NCBI GenBank assembly: GCA_028673005.1
Contig: CM054114.1
Coordinates: forward strand, 17,607,137-17,671,136
Direction of reading: 5' to 3'
From: Tanypteryx hageni
Taxonomy: Eukaryota; Arthropoda; Insecta; Odonata; Petaluridae
Length of the DNA: 64,000 nt
Positions within the stretch are counted from its first letter, which is position 1. Every line of letters begins with the position of its first letter. Shown here piece by piece: positions 36,778-49,017 of the stretch. A program made the position numbers and the translations under genes. The notes beneath the pieces were generated by a model. It was not told where the DNA came from. It worked only from the letters and a program-made list of their open reading frames with translations, and ran no database searches.

Positions 36778-37075
36778 TTGAGTCAAGATAAATGACATTT
36801 TAAAAAAGGCAACTGTAACCTGTGTAGCAACAAATGCAAGTTCTGCCTGATTGTATTTTTGTTTCCCAATATTGCCAAATACTCTTTCCTGTTAATTCTA
36901 ACAACATTTTGAAATTGATTCAGCAAAGATTCAACCTGATCATTTTCTTGAGATCCTACTAATATTGAAGCATTTATCTATCTTTGATTCTCATTAAATT
37001 TTATAGTAGCTGACTCAACCCTAATCTGAGCAGAAAATTTAATGCATTAGATATTTCAATAAAAATGGGATTTAC
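36778..37075. other. Distal S sequence next to the base-1 equivalent
   Basis: No supported gene. The - strand equivalent in copy 3 (63000-63234) has an open stretch reading SQENVQVESLLNQFQNVV, which I could not assign. This is the region that the third copy shows to be contiguous with the start of the window. Confidence 0.3.
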
Positions 37076-37132
37076 CAATTTCAGCGCCGTGGGTCCTGTG
37101 ATGCCTGTTGTGCTTTCATCATAAAACCGGAC
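37076..37132 (-). CDS. Mini-exon C (57 nt), arm copy 2
   Basis: Inverted partner of 62880-62936, with acceptor and donor both preserved on the - strand. Encodes 19 residues including RFYDESTTGITGP. Because L2 lies beyond the far end of this arm in the other orientation, this copy lacks the upstream membrane exon on its own strand. Confidence 0.45.
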
Positions 37133-37620
37133 CTGGGAAAAAATATGGTAAAGTAAGGAAACTAGTAGAGGCATCTAAACATTATAAAAAATATAAATGG
37201 AAATTCAGCAGATAATTTTGATTTATATTTTCAATCTTGTAATGGGAGAACTAATTTTTTATTGTTGACTTTATAATTATGTATTTATTATTTTATTATT
37301 AACTATATATAGGCTTACCATATAGTCAGGGTGTCAGAGTGGGACGTCTTTTATAATATGTGTATATATATATACATACACATTTTAATAGTTTCACATC
37401 AAAGAACCAAACCGGGACATTGGGAGAAGAAGGTGGAGGGCAGGGAGGTAGCAGTCAAAAACGAAAAGTTAAAATTATCAATTAATGGGAAGTGCCAGTG
37501 ATTTTATGCATAGAAATGTTTGGGATAAAAAGGATTTTCTTCTATGATTAGCACAGGCATCAGAATAAATTGAATGCAGAAACTTCATTACGAAAGCAAT
37601 ACTTTATTAAAGACACTCAC

Positions 37621-37653
37621 ATGTTTTTCAGCCGGTTGGCCTTGCACTCCAGC
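37621..37653 (-). CDS. Mini-exon B (33 nt), arm copy 2
   Basis: Inverted partner of 62357-62389; encodes AGVQGQPAEKH between TTATTCAG and GTGAGTG. The surrounding intron is paralogous to that of mini-exon A at 42976-43032. Confidence 0.45.
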
Positions 37654-37879
37654 CTGAATAAGAAAAGAACAAGAGAACTTAATATCAATATGTAGTCATG
37701 AAATGAAGTTTTTCAAAAAAATTACAAAAGACAAAGCTGAAAACCTATGCCTAATCCCAGAAAAAAATATCTTAAGGTGCATAAAATATTTCTTTTGCAC
37801 AAGTGCTGAGTCACATAATTTCTTAATATGTACTTTATTTAGTGCATGAGATGTTGGTGCATTCTGCAAGTGCTTGATA

Positions 37880-37980
37880 CACTATATACAGAGAGTCTCA
37901 GACTTACGTAAGGGTTCAGTTAATAATTTATTGTACTAGTTTTCGGTACTTTGTAACCCTTTTCGGGGAAAGGTGAGCGT
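37880..37980. repeat. Tigger/mariner-like end beside mini-exon B, copy 2
   Basis: The sequence CAGAGAGTCTCAGACTTACG, then TAAGGGTTCAG, matches the sequence beside mini-exon A at about 43250-43290 (CAGACAATCCCCGACTTACG). The repeat therefore duplicated together with the exon module. CCCCGACTTACG-type termini resemble Tigger/mariner ends; no transposase is nearby. Confidence 0.45.
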
Positions 37981-38689
37981 TCCAGGCTCACTATGTTAGT
38001 CTTTCTCTATTTTCTCCTCGAAATTAGGAAGTACATTTCTATAAAATTTAGACTTCTATTATTTTTTCATAATCAACTATGTGCGATATCGTATATGTTT
38101 TTTTTTAATTCTGAATTCTAGAAAAAAATAATAAATCTATAAGTTACACTAATGGGCAACGTGAGCCTTGGAGTCTCCATCCAATTTCGATCTCCTTCCC
38201 TCTTTCTCTACATTTTAATATAATATACATATATTTGTTTTCATCTTATGTACTGGATGAGTATCAAAAGAACCTTCGAAGCCTGACAAATATGGTATGA
38301 AAATCTGGTGGCTTTGTGACTCCAAAATTTTTATTCCTTGTATGGAATACCGTATTTAGGCAAATGAGAAAATAGGGCATATAATTTAGGATCATTTGTT
38401 GTTTAGTCACTGACAGAAATTTTCAGTGGAACTAATAGCAATATCACCTGCGATAATTATTACACAGATCTTGAATTAGCAAAAAAACTCCTTTCAAATG
38501 TGCTAACATTGGTAGGAACTGTCAGTAAAAATAAGAAAATTTATTCCGAACAAAGCACTATAAGAGGGTTCTTCACTTTTCGGATTTACTAAATTATTAT
38601 GGGGTACTAATTCTAGAAGTTTTTGCCAAATTTTAAAGTTGTAGTACTTCTAGAAGTGAAAAAATATTTTTCCAATTGTTTAAATTTTA

Positions 38690-39125
38690 AACATTTTTAA
38701 CGGCCGCTGCAATATGTTTATGGAGAGATTCATATGTTTATTTGTGCAAATGCACTACTCTGTAAATAACTTGAAAATTTCAGCATCCTAGCTCATCCCG
38801 TAGTACCTAAACTGTTATCTATTTGTATAAACTTTAAGAATATTTAACTGCCAAACAAATTAAAATATCAAAATTTGTATAATCTTTATTTCGTTTTTTT
38901 ACGAATTTTACTTATAAAAAAACTTTAAATTCCGTAGCGCATGCGGAAATACACAAACCTTGAAAATTTGTTTAAACAATTGCAAATTTTTAGCGGCCGC
39001 ATTACTGCACTTTTTCAAGATTTTCGTTTTTTCTAGTCGGTTTTGCACAAAATGCCACCTATGAAAAAAATTTCGAATCTCCAGCTCATCTGGAAGTGCC
39101 TAAACATTAGTATCCTCCTCCTCTG
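38690..39125. repeat. Degenerate direct repeat with GCGGCCGC blocks
   Basis: Two diverged units (about 38690-38830 and 38985-39125) share, in order, ATTTTTA(A/G)CGGCCGC, a GCAAATGCAC-like block, an AGCTCATC block and GTGCCTAAAC. The stretch downstream (39130-39300) is unusually G+C-rich for the window but shows no gene. Partner: 60887-61322. Confidence 0.45.
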
Positions 39126-39399
39126 TAAGAAACGTCTATATATAATGATAAGTATGCGTTTACGGCGCGGGTGGCGCGGAACGACGATTGGAAGCGAAGT
39201 TTCTAGTCTTTCTACAGTCGAAAAGCCCGCGAACACCGCGATGCGTACACTAATATAATAACCTGCGCAGTTGTGGCAACAAGACAAAGTTGATCGACTG
39301 CAAGACGAGGTGATAACGACGGTGAGCATTTCAATATTATTGTTACTTTGCCTGTAGTTCTGAGTTGTTCGATGTGTGTTAAAATTGTCTGATTATAGA

Positions 39400-41020
39400 A
39401 TTTTATTGTATAAATGGGTGCAAATGGCAAGGAAATAAAGTGTACTTTTAAAGAGGCTTTGTAAAAGGAATATCCTTTTTTAAGAAGCGTCACAATCCAT
39501 ACGTAACATTCTGCACCCAATGCAATATTGAGATAAACGTTGCTCATTGTGGGAAATCTGACATCAGACTACATATGCAATCAAAGAAACATCAGTTAGC
39601 TGTCAGCTTTGCAGCTTCCATTGCTTCAATTAAGAAATTTCTTACAGGAGATTATTCTGTTATAATGGAGCTTGTGGCAAATGAAGCGGTATCACAACTA
39701 AAACAATAATTGTTTCAGATTTTTAGATTGCACCTCTAAGATAATTTCCACATTGTTTGTAGATAAATTTTCATCATCACGAGCAAAAAGCGAAGCAATT
39801 GTGAAAAACGTTATTACTCCAGAAACTCAAAAGAGGTTGCAACAGGAATTGGGTGAAACTTCGTGTTTCACCATTATGATAGATTCATCTAACCACATAA
39901 AATACTGGAGTCAATGTGAAAGTTCTTGAACTTGACGTCCTGCAAGGTAAGACAATTAACCAATTGAATGATTATATTTCTCGGTTCTAAGTCACAGCAG
40001 ACTTGTTGATAAGATTGTTGGCATATCAGCCGATAATACCAATACTAGCTTTGAAGTTGCAAAACGTACAGGTTCTAAGAATCTTTTCCGAAATCATCGG
40101 ACAACTGTAGTAGAACATTGGTGGAGATGACACACATTTGCATTAAAATGCGTCTGATGTTCTTCCAGTTGATGTGGAAGTTGTTATTGTAAAAATATTC
40201 AGATTTGTTCATATTTACACGATACGAGTGGAGGCACTGAAATTATTTTGTGATTTTATCGACAAATTTTGTCGTATTTGAACACAAGATTTCTGTGACT
40301 GATGCCTATTCTTGAAAGAATACTAATAATGCTTCAACCGCTACGAGTTTATTTATTATCAGTTAAAATGCACCCGTTAATCTTAAGAAATTTTTCTAAG
40401 ATCCCAAATCAGTTCTTTGGTTCTGATTCTTACACAATGTTGCCAATATTTTCCATGATGCTATTTCCAAAATGGAGGGGAAGCCGCATGTGAATTGTTG
40501 CGCCTGTATAAGAATTTGGACGAGAGAAAAATATCTAAGTTATTGCCGCCCAAAGTAAAAGAATTGGAGAAGAAATGTGCTAACGATGGTATTCATTCCA
40601 GCAATCCATCAAAATTTTTTAATGAACTGTGTGTCCTGAATTCGTATCTTAATAAGGACTTGCTAGACGAATGGGACAAGGAGAAAATATCTATAGATCA
40701 GAGATGGTTAAATGTACATACTTATAGATTTTTGTCATAAAAACATTATTATTCCAAACACAGAATATGTGCGAATTCGTCGTCCCTCTTCCAAGTACTA
40801 ACGCTTCGATAGAGAGGTAATTTTTGCTTATTAAGAACTTTTGAGGATCGATGTCTATTGAAACCATAAAATATCTCATGACAATCCAAATGAATTACAG
40901 CGAGACTTGCTAAGATATGTTTTAAAAAAATTAGGAACATTAAACAATTATTGAGTAAGCTGAATTCTTTCAACAAATACGAGTGGAACAATATGCGATC
41001 AACTTCAGCAGTAGATGAAT
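39400..41020 (+). pseudogene. hAT-family transposase pseudogene (zinc-finger type), copy 2
   Basis: Conceptual reading across frames gives a Cys2His2-type finger (TFCTQCNIEINVAHCG, then RLHMQSKKHQLAVSFAAS). Next come R-A-K-S-E-A-I-V-K-N-V, a degraded V-K-V-L-E-L-D-V-L-Q-G and DVLPVDVEVVIVKI. The open C-terminal part (40495-40740) has E-W-D-K-E-K-I-S-I-D-Q-R-W, and the PLPSTNASIER motif near 40780 is the hAT dimerisation region. This order matches insect hAT-like transposases with an N-terminal finger. Many stops and frameshifts: an old, dead copy. Partner: 58992-60612 on the - strand. Confidence 0.65.
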
Positions 41021-41405
41021 GACAAAATTAAAAACAAATATTGTATTAACTGGTTATATATAAATATTTTTTGCTGAATTTTGTATTTTCATTTTATTCT
41101 TTTTAATAAAGGCGATTCGTTATATGTGATTTAATTTTTATACTTTTGTAGAAATTTTCATAAAAATAATTTCACGAATAAGAAAAAATTATTTGTTTAC
41201 CATGTGACCCGAATTTTGGTTTGGAAGATATAGTCACCGTAGCAATACGTGCACAACAAGTATAAGCATGCTGCAAAAACTATGTAGTAGTTAATGTAGA
41301 AATGATGTTTGCAACGAACGCAGCATTAAAAGAATTTTCTGCTTCAACTGTAAAAAAGCGATAAAATAATTTCCATATTGTTCAAAAAACTTATATTTTT
41401 GTAAT

Positions 41406-41735
41406 ATATTTTGTAGCAAAATATTTTAATTGCCATTTTATGTCTTTGGTAAATAAATAAATTATATTTGCTGAAAGTATTACTGCTCTTCAATCCTTCC
41501 AATGCATTGTAATCAACTGTGAGTCTCAGAGTTGGTAAAATAGCTTGCCCAGATAAGAGTTAAGCTCCTTCTGGAAACATACTTGTTCAACACTTCCCAC
41601 CGTTTTTTAGACGCAGAGGAGAAATTATAAAGCTCTTTCACAGCAGTAAAGAAACCAATTCTTTTGAAGTATATTTTTTGCACCGTTGTTCACAATTTAA
41701 AGAACGAGCACTACAGGGAATCTTGATTTGTGCAT
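41406..41735. other. 330-bp block present in copy 2 and absent from copy 3
   Basis: Copy 3 joins the sequence TTTTGTAAT directly to CTACATG near 58607, whereas copy 2 has 330 extra bases here. AT at both edges is the only shared microhomology and no target-site duplication or terminal repeat is visible, so a deletion in copy 3 is the simpler reading. The block encodes nothing recognised. Confidence 0.8.
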
Positions 41736-42104
41736 CTACATGTTTGATCCATTACCGCACCCTTGACCTCTCATATATTTGGCTGATAATTTTACCTTAT
41801 ACGGCTCCTTTAATGACGAATCTCTTAATTCTACTCAAGTTGTATCTTGAATTGGAAAAAAACTAAGGAGACTTTCATGGAATATCATTTCACATTCTCA
41901 TTTAGAAGAAATACTACATTTTACTGTGCAACTGGGTAAGGAAGAGGAGAACCACTACAATAGGTATAGCGATTTTAAAAACACCGATTTGTATTTGTAT
42001 ACAGTACAGCAGCATAGCTAGAACGGCAGGGGCCCTCGGTAAAAGTCGCCACTTATACAATGTATAACTTTCTCCAGGATAAAATGGGGAGACATCATTT
42101 CACT

Positions 42105-42335
42105 TACTTGTTAGTCCGTAAATAACTATTATTGACCGGGTGGGATAGAATTCTAGGGATTGGATAAATTTAGAGAATATTCCTTGCGGCTTAGGAGTAT
42201 TCTCTTAATCCATATCTATTTCGCCGTAGTATACAATAACGAAATATATTTTGATTGTGTTTATTGCCATATTATAATAATCACCATAAATTCTGGTCAA
42301 TTTGTTGTGATATTTACGCATAAATATTGAATTGC
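42105..42335 (-). repeat. Repeat E, arm copy 2
   Basis: Contains the complement of GGCAATAAACACAATCAAAA, TACTACGGCGAAATAG, CTCCTAAGCCGCAAGG and CCCACCCGGTC. The same sequence lies at 58007-58237 in copy 3, and an independent, diverged copy sits in L2 at about 52403-52630. Family not recognised. Confidence 0.65.
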
Positions 42336-42975
42336 GGCAAGTTGCACACTTGGTATGGAATAAATAATAAATATCGTAATTGACTCTCTGAAATGGGAAT
42401 TAGGATATATTAAACAACTCGTAGAAGGCTGAATCCGCAGATACTGAAGTTAGACATTCCTGCACACCCCTTCCTTTGGCCAATTATGGAAGTGCTTCAA
42501 TATATAACTGCTTTCTGATTGTTCGCTTTGTCGTGTGTCAGCCATGCTAAGAATAACATCAGTACCGAAATGCTGACCATTTCTCTCTTATTTCCTATTT
42601 GATTAAAGGGGTGACTGCCTTCATCTGTCCATTCTAGCAATGGGACTGACAATAACGGCTTACAACTCGAAGGACATAGAGCCCATAGCATATTTTTAAA
42701 ACTAAGCTTGTGCATTAAACGTCTTTATATTCATCCTGGAAAATAGCTAATGGCAAAACACTACTAATTTTTTTATTCCAATTTCAAAAAAATTAAATTA
42801 AGGCTAATGGGACAATTTCGTGATCAGGCTTGACTACTATCAACGTAGCAAAATTTTTTAAAATTTCTTTCTCTCAAAATAAAAGATTTTCTTTTATGAT
42901 TGCAACCATAAAATGCATTCAGGCATCAGAGTAAATGGAATGCAGAAAAATCAGAACATCATGAAAAACACTCAC

Positions 42976-43032
42976 ATGTTGCTGTTCCCGTTTATGATGC
43001 TTCAAAATTCCCTTTGGAGATTTATCTTCATT
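42976..43032 (-). CDS. Mini-exon A (57 nt), arm copy 2
   Basis: Inverted partner of 57310-57366, with both splice sites intact on the - strand. Confidence 0.45.
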
Positions 43033-43299
43033 CTGATAAAGAAAAGAACAAGATGAGTTAACGTAATTATGTAGTTATGAACTGAATTTGATGAAGATTC
43101 TCAATAAATTGACAATTTAATGAAACAAAGACTAAGCTCCAAACTTATGCATAATCTCCGAAAAAATGTTATTTTACAGTTTCATAAAATTCATTGGCGC
43201 AAGTTAAATAACACTTCATCGTCGGTGCATTCATAAAAACAGAAACACCATATACAGACAATCCCCGACTTACGTTAGGGTTCGGTCGCGTAAACCCGT

Positions 43300-44345
43300 T
43301 TACATAGTCAATACATATTATTTGAGTCAAGTGGAGTCCATATATATAAGATAATAAATTGCGAGAGTCCTCGCTGAATGTTTATCATCTTCCGCGAAAT
43401 TACCGTCATGACTGATTGACACGTACGCACGCACCGCGAATCATCAAAGACGCAAACGGCAGTTTTACTTGGCTGTAAATTTGGGATTACAAAAATATTA
43501 TGTACCGATATATATCATGTATCGTAACCTTAATATCAATATCAACGATACACTTGTAGGAATATATTGACATATAAAAAGACTGATAAGTACATTAAAA
43601 TGGTCCTTCTGTTATCAGAATATATTAAATTACGTGAAATACGGGGTTTGGTGTGGAATTTTATCATTGAACTCGCGCTGTGTACGGCTTGTTCCTACCA
43701 AAGTCTAACATTTGAAAAAACTCTCAACACACTTCCCAAAACCATGGAGTAGTTTATTTATCAAATACAGAAAATATAAATAAATAACTGACAATTTGGA
43801 ATCCGACGGCGGATCAGAGCTAAATATTTGGTGTAGTATTTGCCTGTTAGTTTTAAATTCGTTTACGAAGGCAACTTAAGCTACCAAAACCACCCGGTAG
43901 TAGGCTATCTTTTAGATTAATTGAAATATTTTTCAAATTGTTTCACAGCAAATATATGTTGAAATATATTTTTCAGAATTTTATTAACACATCACTATAG
44001 TAAAATACAAATAGCCGAAATAAATTAATATAGCGTAACATGTCATACTATTTGCAACAATTACAGTGTCATTAAAATGTCAATCAGTCACACCATCTCG
44101 TCACGATCTTAACAAAGAACCTAATCTGTTTATCATCGGCAAATATGACTTATCAATGTAACTTGGAGGTAATTTAAGAAATACATAATAAATATTATTA
44201 TTATTTAAGATCGTTAAAAGCTAAGAATGATGTAAAGAAAAATGCTTTGTCAAATCTGGCACAGTCAGGAAAAAATAAATAGTGAAATCTTGCCCAAAAT
44301 TTTGTAGCACTGGAGACTGAAAAATCCCACAGCTCCTCACGTTCC
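43300..44345. other. Non-coding distal S sequence
   Basis: No supported gene. The 61-codon frame 43567-43752 has no recognised motif. A short G+C-rich stretch with CGTACGCACGCACCGCG lies at about 43420-43440. Partner: 55997-57042. Confidence 0.35.
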
Positions 44346-44349
44346 TCAC

Positions 44350-45228
44350 TTATCTACATCTGCATGTTACCCTGCAATTCACCATTCTGGTGGATGGCAG
44401 AGGGTGCACTGCACCGAGGCACACCTAACAGTTATTACTCGCAGATTTATCTTGCCAGTTATGGTCTCGTATTGTTCTCGGAAAGAAGGAGCCTCTATAA
44501 CGTTCCGTCCTACAATGGATCTCACGTATCTTATCGCCATGATCGTTTCTACCTATGTACGTTGGAGCCTCAATTACTGCCACTACATCTTCTGCTAGAC
44601 ATTCTGATCTGTATTTATTTAGGAGCCTTAACCTTGAGCACATTCTACTGCCTTCCAGAGGTCTCCATTTTAAATGCTTCAATAATGATGTGAAGCTCTC
44701 CATATGTTCGTACTTTTGTTTAACGAACCTGCCTGCTCTCCGCTGTACCCATTCTAACTTCATTTTATAGTCCTCCTCATACGGATCCCATATAATGGAG
44801 GCATATTTCACCTTCGTTCTAATTAGTGAAAAATAACACGCTACGCGGTCTTTCTCTGTACTATTCCGCACTATTCTGCCTATAAAGGTGTTTCCTGTTA
44901 GCTGCACCTATAACACGATGAATGTGCATTCTCAACGAATGGTCACGACAAATAGTAACTCCTAAGAATTTTACATGTTCAGCTGCTTGAATATTCCTTG
45001 TATCGATTTTGTACTCGAAACCTAATTCTCTATTCTTACTTCTCCACAACAGTACTACTGCACATTTACTGTATTTCATTTCAATGCTCCATTCCTTACA
45101 CCATGCGGAAATGGCTTTTAAATCTTCCTACAGCGACTGATTGCCATCTCGGTTGATTATCTCCTTAAACATATATGGCGGTGTCATCTGAGAAGAGTCT
45201 GATTTTACTACTACCACCGAAAAAATAC
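44350..45228 (-). pseudogene. CR1-like non-LTR retrotransposon, 3' part, cut by the palindrome edge
   Basis: Inverted partner of 55114-55992. The - strand encodes the region after the catalytic motif: KYASIIWDPYEEDYKMKLE and QRRAGRFVKQKY, with LLNKYRSE near the end. An A-T-G-T-A-G-A tail follows. The 5' half of the reverse transcriptase is missing because identity to the right arm stops at 45228 inside the RLFSDDTAIY region. Compared with the right copy, Phe replaces Tyr in HVKFLGVT. Confidence 0.8.
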
Positions 45229-45249
45229 AATTTGGTAAATACTTAGCTT

Positions 45250-45540
45250 ACCTTAGCATGGGAAAGTTTAGAAATTATTGGAGTAAAACTCCCTGCTGTC
45301 ATACCTGTTCATTGCACCAGCTTTTATGAAAGCTTAAAAATAATTATTGAAATTTGGTCTGGTATACATAAATATTTGAAAGATTCAGAAGTGGCTGAAA
45401 GTAAAAATATAATAGAAATCATTGAGATAATTGAATCTTTTTGGCAAAATGAATTATACGCTTTACTCTTATATTAAAAAGAACAATTGACACCAATTAT
45501 TAATTTACAAAAACAACTTGAAAGTGAAGCTAATTGACCA
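45250..45540 (+). pseudogene. Unassigned open fragment in L2, possibly transposase-derived
   Basis: From about 45258 the + strand reads W-E-S-L-E-I-I-G-V-K-L-P-A-V-I-P-V-H, then YESLKIIIEIWSGIHKYL and IIEIIEIIESFWQNELYALL before a stop, then KEQLTPIINLQKQLESEAN in the same phase. It is a helical protein fragment with no diagnostic motif. It sits immediately beside a - strand hAT pseudogene and could be a rearranged piece of a similar element. Confidence 0.3.
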
Positions 45541-45867
45541 TATTATCAAACTACAATTAAAGAGGCAAATGGAACCCCCTTGGAAATCGCCAGAAACAGG
45601 TCAAGTCTTACACACCTTCTAAGAGGTGGACATGCTCTATTTTACGTATATTATCTGTAGGGTATGGATTTTTCGGGTTAAAAGGGTAAATACCGAGTTT
45701 TATTATTTTCCTTTTCATTCAAGTTAAAATCGGATATAAATAAGTTACAGATTTTTTGAGGTTTTAAAAAGAGTTCAATCTAGGGTAATTTTCGGGTTTT
45801 ATTATTATATAATTCAGATAAAATTATTTTTAAATAAAAATCTTCTTTAAAAATTTAAAAGTTTTAT

Positions 45868-46880
45868 TTAGCAATAATTTTTATGATTCACATACAATAT
45901 CATTTCCATAACCAGTGTGTCTTCAGTAGTATTACTGCTTTCCAGTGTTTGCAAATGACACAAATGGGAAAATGAACGCTCGACATCACAGCTACCTGTG
46001 GGCATAGATAATAGTGTTAAGGGAAACTTACTTAGGATATCGGACTCCAGCATTAACCCAAAACCTAATAATGTCCAAATCTTTGTTTAGAGGTGTTGCC
46101 TCTAATAAATAGGCAATAAGTTTGGATTAAATCTATTCATCCACATTATCATGTGCCCAAAAATTTGACGATAGCACTTGTATCTGGATCATGCAGAGAT
46201 TTCTTTAAAGGATCTATTATAGATGCCATTTTTCAAAAAGATTTGACAGATAAATTAAGATTTCTGTGTATTGTAGCAACTTCCAAAAATTCTTTTATAA
46301 CCACAATGATTTTAGGTGCAATAGATAATATTCTCATGGACTAAGTGAGAAATGTCTGTAATATGTAGTAGACTAGGCATATTTTCTCCAATTTTAAGAT
46401 TTGAAACCATTGCTTTCATCTATTCAGCACTGTCGGTTGCCATACAAAGAACATCTAACCACTTTTTACCAATTTTTTCCATTGTTCGTCTTATAACTGT
46501 GGCAATAGTAACGCTATTTGGCTTAGTCACAAAAGAAACGTTAAATAAAAAAAATGATTTTCCTTGTCCACCTTCATCGTAATATGTCAACAATGTGCTC
46601 ATAGTTGGTTGTCCTACAACAATGTGACTTTTATCAATAATAAGCTTATTTTATAGTACTTTATCGATTCTATTATTTTGGCAAATTGTTGATTGAATAC
46701 TTCAGACAAATACTTTTTTAGTAACGAATCATATTTCGGCGTAGTTTTAGTTGCAGGACAATATTCTTTTACAAAATTACCTATTGGACCATCACAAGTT
46801 ATTAGACTCAATCCAGCATGGCAAATGGCACGAATAAAATCATTAATTGCACCTTCTGGTTTTTTCTTTTTCACTCTGAC
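45868..46880 (-). pseudogene. hAT-family transposase pseudogene (DUF659-like type)
   Basis: The - strand reads D-F-I-R-A-I-C-H-A-G-L-S-L, then YDSLLKKYLSEVFNQQF. After a frameshift, GKSFFLFNVSFVTKPNSVTI and IGKKWLDVLCMATDSAE follow, then a degraded stretch. The C-terminal block is LTLLSMPTGSCDVERSFSHL. The TDSAE box and the C-D-V-E-R-S-F-S dimerisation motif are characteristic of hAT transposases of the DUF659 type. Internal stops and a missing middle mark it as dead. It lacks recognisable terminal repeats. Confidence 0.7.
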
Positions 46881-46899
46881 TTACAAGTGTATCGTTAAG

Positions 46900-47735
46900 T
46901 GTTAGCTGTTGCTGTGATGTTGAAGGAATGGGATTTAAAAATTAAGAACATAATTCTTTGTCTTAACACTACAGCGAGCACACCCTATTTTCGGACACGG
47001 GCAGACATGTGGTGGCAAATTTGCTACCATGCCATTTTCCTCAAATTTTGTCGTATTATACATGTTTTTGGGCCAGTGAGTTTTTATTATTAAAAATGAT
47101 CAAGCTTACAAAACAAAATTTTATATTTGCCTTAAAAAATATATTTTAAAACATTGAAAAAAAAAATAATTTCTGCTGTGCCAGTAACAAAAAAATATAA
47201 CAAAACGTAAAGGCAACATAAGGGTAAACATATGTATGGCTACTTCATGATTGTTGGAAGATAAATAGGAAATTGCAACATTAATGACAACAATTTTACG
47301 TTACCCTTCAAATAAAATGTCTTTTTTCCTGACTAGTTATTTTTCTTCACTGTGTCATCAAAAATTTAAAAAACCCTTAAGGTAACATTAAGTAGGTAAA
47401 AAAGTAAGTAGCACATGTATTGTATACATAATAACAATAACAATGGCACAATTTAAGACAATTTTAAAATATCAATAAATGAATAAGACAAAAGTAATTT
47501 AGTTTAGGTACATACATTGAAACACTAGTTAGAATCAGATTCAGAAAAATTATTTGTTGATTCACATTTTGTACATGTAGTAACTGTATATAATTTATAA
47601 ATCAATTCAATAAAGTTAAGAAAATAATGCTTTACCAACTACAGTATAACATGTTATGTAATAAAAATACTTACATTGCTGGGCGCGTGGTAGCACTTTT
47701 GATACCTATACATAAAATATTATTAAGAACTTAGG
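46900..47735. other. AT-rich L2 sequence without recognised features
   Basis: No exon with splice signals, no RNA gene and no terminal repeats seen. Confidence 0.35.
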
Positions 47736-47738
47736 TCT

Positions 47739-48050
47739 GCACTAAGCATGTGGATAAACGCCACTGAAGTATGAAGACTAGAAGAGATAGGAACCAGAGT
47801 TTTTTTTTAAACACACCAGATATTAATAAAATAATTTCTGCACTAAGCGTGTGGATAAACGTCACTGAATGACAAGTATGAAGATTAGAAGAGATAGGAA
47901 CCAGAGTTTTTTTTAAACACACCAGATATTAATAAAATCATTTTTGCACTAAGTGTGTGGAAAAACGCCACTAAATGACAAGTACGAAGACTTGAAGAGA
48001 TAGGAACCAGAGTTTTTTTTAAACATACCAGATATTAATAAAATAATTTT
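47739..48050. repeat. Three-copy tandem repeat, unit about 101-106 bp
   Basis: Units start at about 47739, 47840 and 47946 with GCACTAAG(C/T), followed by GTGGATAAACG, GAAGAGATAGGAACCAGAG, a T-run and ACACCAGATATTAATAAAAT. The units are roughly 90% alike. Confidence 0.9.
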
Positions 48051-48054
48051 TCTT

Positions 48055-48890
48055 TCCTAGTGTTAACAACTAACAGACACTCAGGCTCTATTTTAGGAGC
48101 TCAAACTTCTCCTATCAAAGATCAAACAAAAATTCGGGAGAATCCCAAGCATAATATCACAATTTTGTTTGCATCGATCGTTACGACATTTCTATCTGCA
48201 AACAACAATTAAAAAAAACATATTTTCTCTCCCTTGCTCTAATACATATATTCTATGACGTATACATAAATTTAAAAATTTATTCGAATAGAGAATAACA
48301 TTCATCACAAAAAAGTTCGCGAGACCATATATGTAATTACGACTTATAGTTTCGGAAATAAAAACTCAAGTAACAACCAATAACTCTATATGTTTTATAC
48401 GCATTTCCCATAAAGAAAATCTTTGAAAACTCTGCGTATTCCATTTTTCTTCCTGTTTATTTTTGTCAACGAAAACAATCTTTGTAGCAACTTTAGTAAA
48501 CAAGACCTAATATAAATTCGTTTTATTTTCTTTCCTGCGCCTACCGAGCATTGTGAATGAAAGAAAATGTATTATTCTTAACTTAATTAAGTACGTTTAT
48601 CTTCTTTACGTATACACCCACTAAGTAATAAGAAATAAATAATTTACGACGAAGGAATGAAAGTGAGTTTAAATATTAATGTTACTCATCTCAAGAGAGT
48701 TATGTATGATTTAAATAATTTAATTTTCGACTGTTCTATTAATTACTACCTACGGATTATAAAAAAAATCGGTAAATCACAGATTCCATATTTCCTTGAC
48801 ATCGCTTCTGATATATTCTTTAGCAGTTGTTAGACATTAGATCACCTTAGACAAAGCCATTACAATTTATATTTTTCTAAATTGATTATA
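48055..48890. other. AT-rich L2 sequence without recognised features
   Basis: No gene or repeat that can be supported upstream of the candidate first exon at 48898. Confidence 0.35.
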
Positions 48891-48897
48891 TCAAACA

Positions 48898-49017
48898 ATG
48901 GAGGATTTATTTTTTGTGTCGTCGCCTTTGTTGGCCGTTGTGGCAACCACTCCATTCCGGGATAGTTCATTGTTGTTCATGAACGACTTAAAACCAAACA
49001 AAGAATGTGTGCACAAG
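48898..49017 (+). CDS. Candidate first coding exon (unrecognised)
   Basis: ATG in the context CAAACAATGG opens 40 codons (M-E-D-L-F-F-V-S-S-P-L-L-A-V-V-A-T-T to K-E-C-V-H-K) that end exactly at a donor CACAAG|GTAATT. The composition and G+C content stand out from the flanks. It ends in phase 0, whereas the membrane exon at 49978 needs phase 1, so the two cannot be joined directly; at least one small exon would be needed between them. It may be chance. Confidence 0.3.

Larger units (their letters stand above)
22332..45228 (+). repeat. Segment S, copy 2 (complete, shared by both palindromes)
   Basis: This is the only complete copy of the 22.9-kb unit in the window. Its left part (22332-36777) pairs with 1-14459. 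Its right part (from at least 36321 to 45228) pairs with 55114-64000, positions summing to 100342 in the inner half and about 100012 further out. The two palindromes therefore share this copy as a common arm. The inner edge next to L2 falls inside a CR1-like retrotransposon. Confidence 0.95.

Noticed and set aside
47739..48050. CRISPR-like array
   Set aside because: The units are about 100 bases, tandem and without unique spacers; this is an ordinary eukaryotic tandem repeat.
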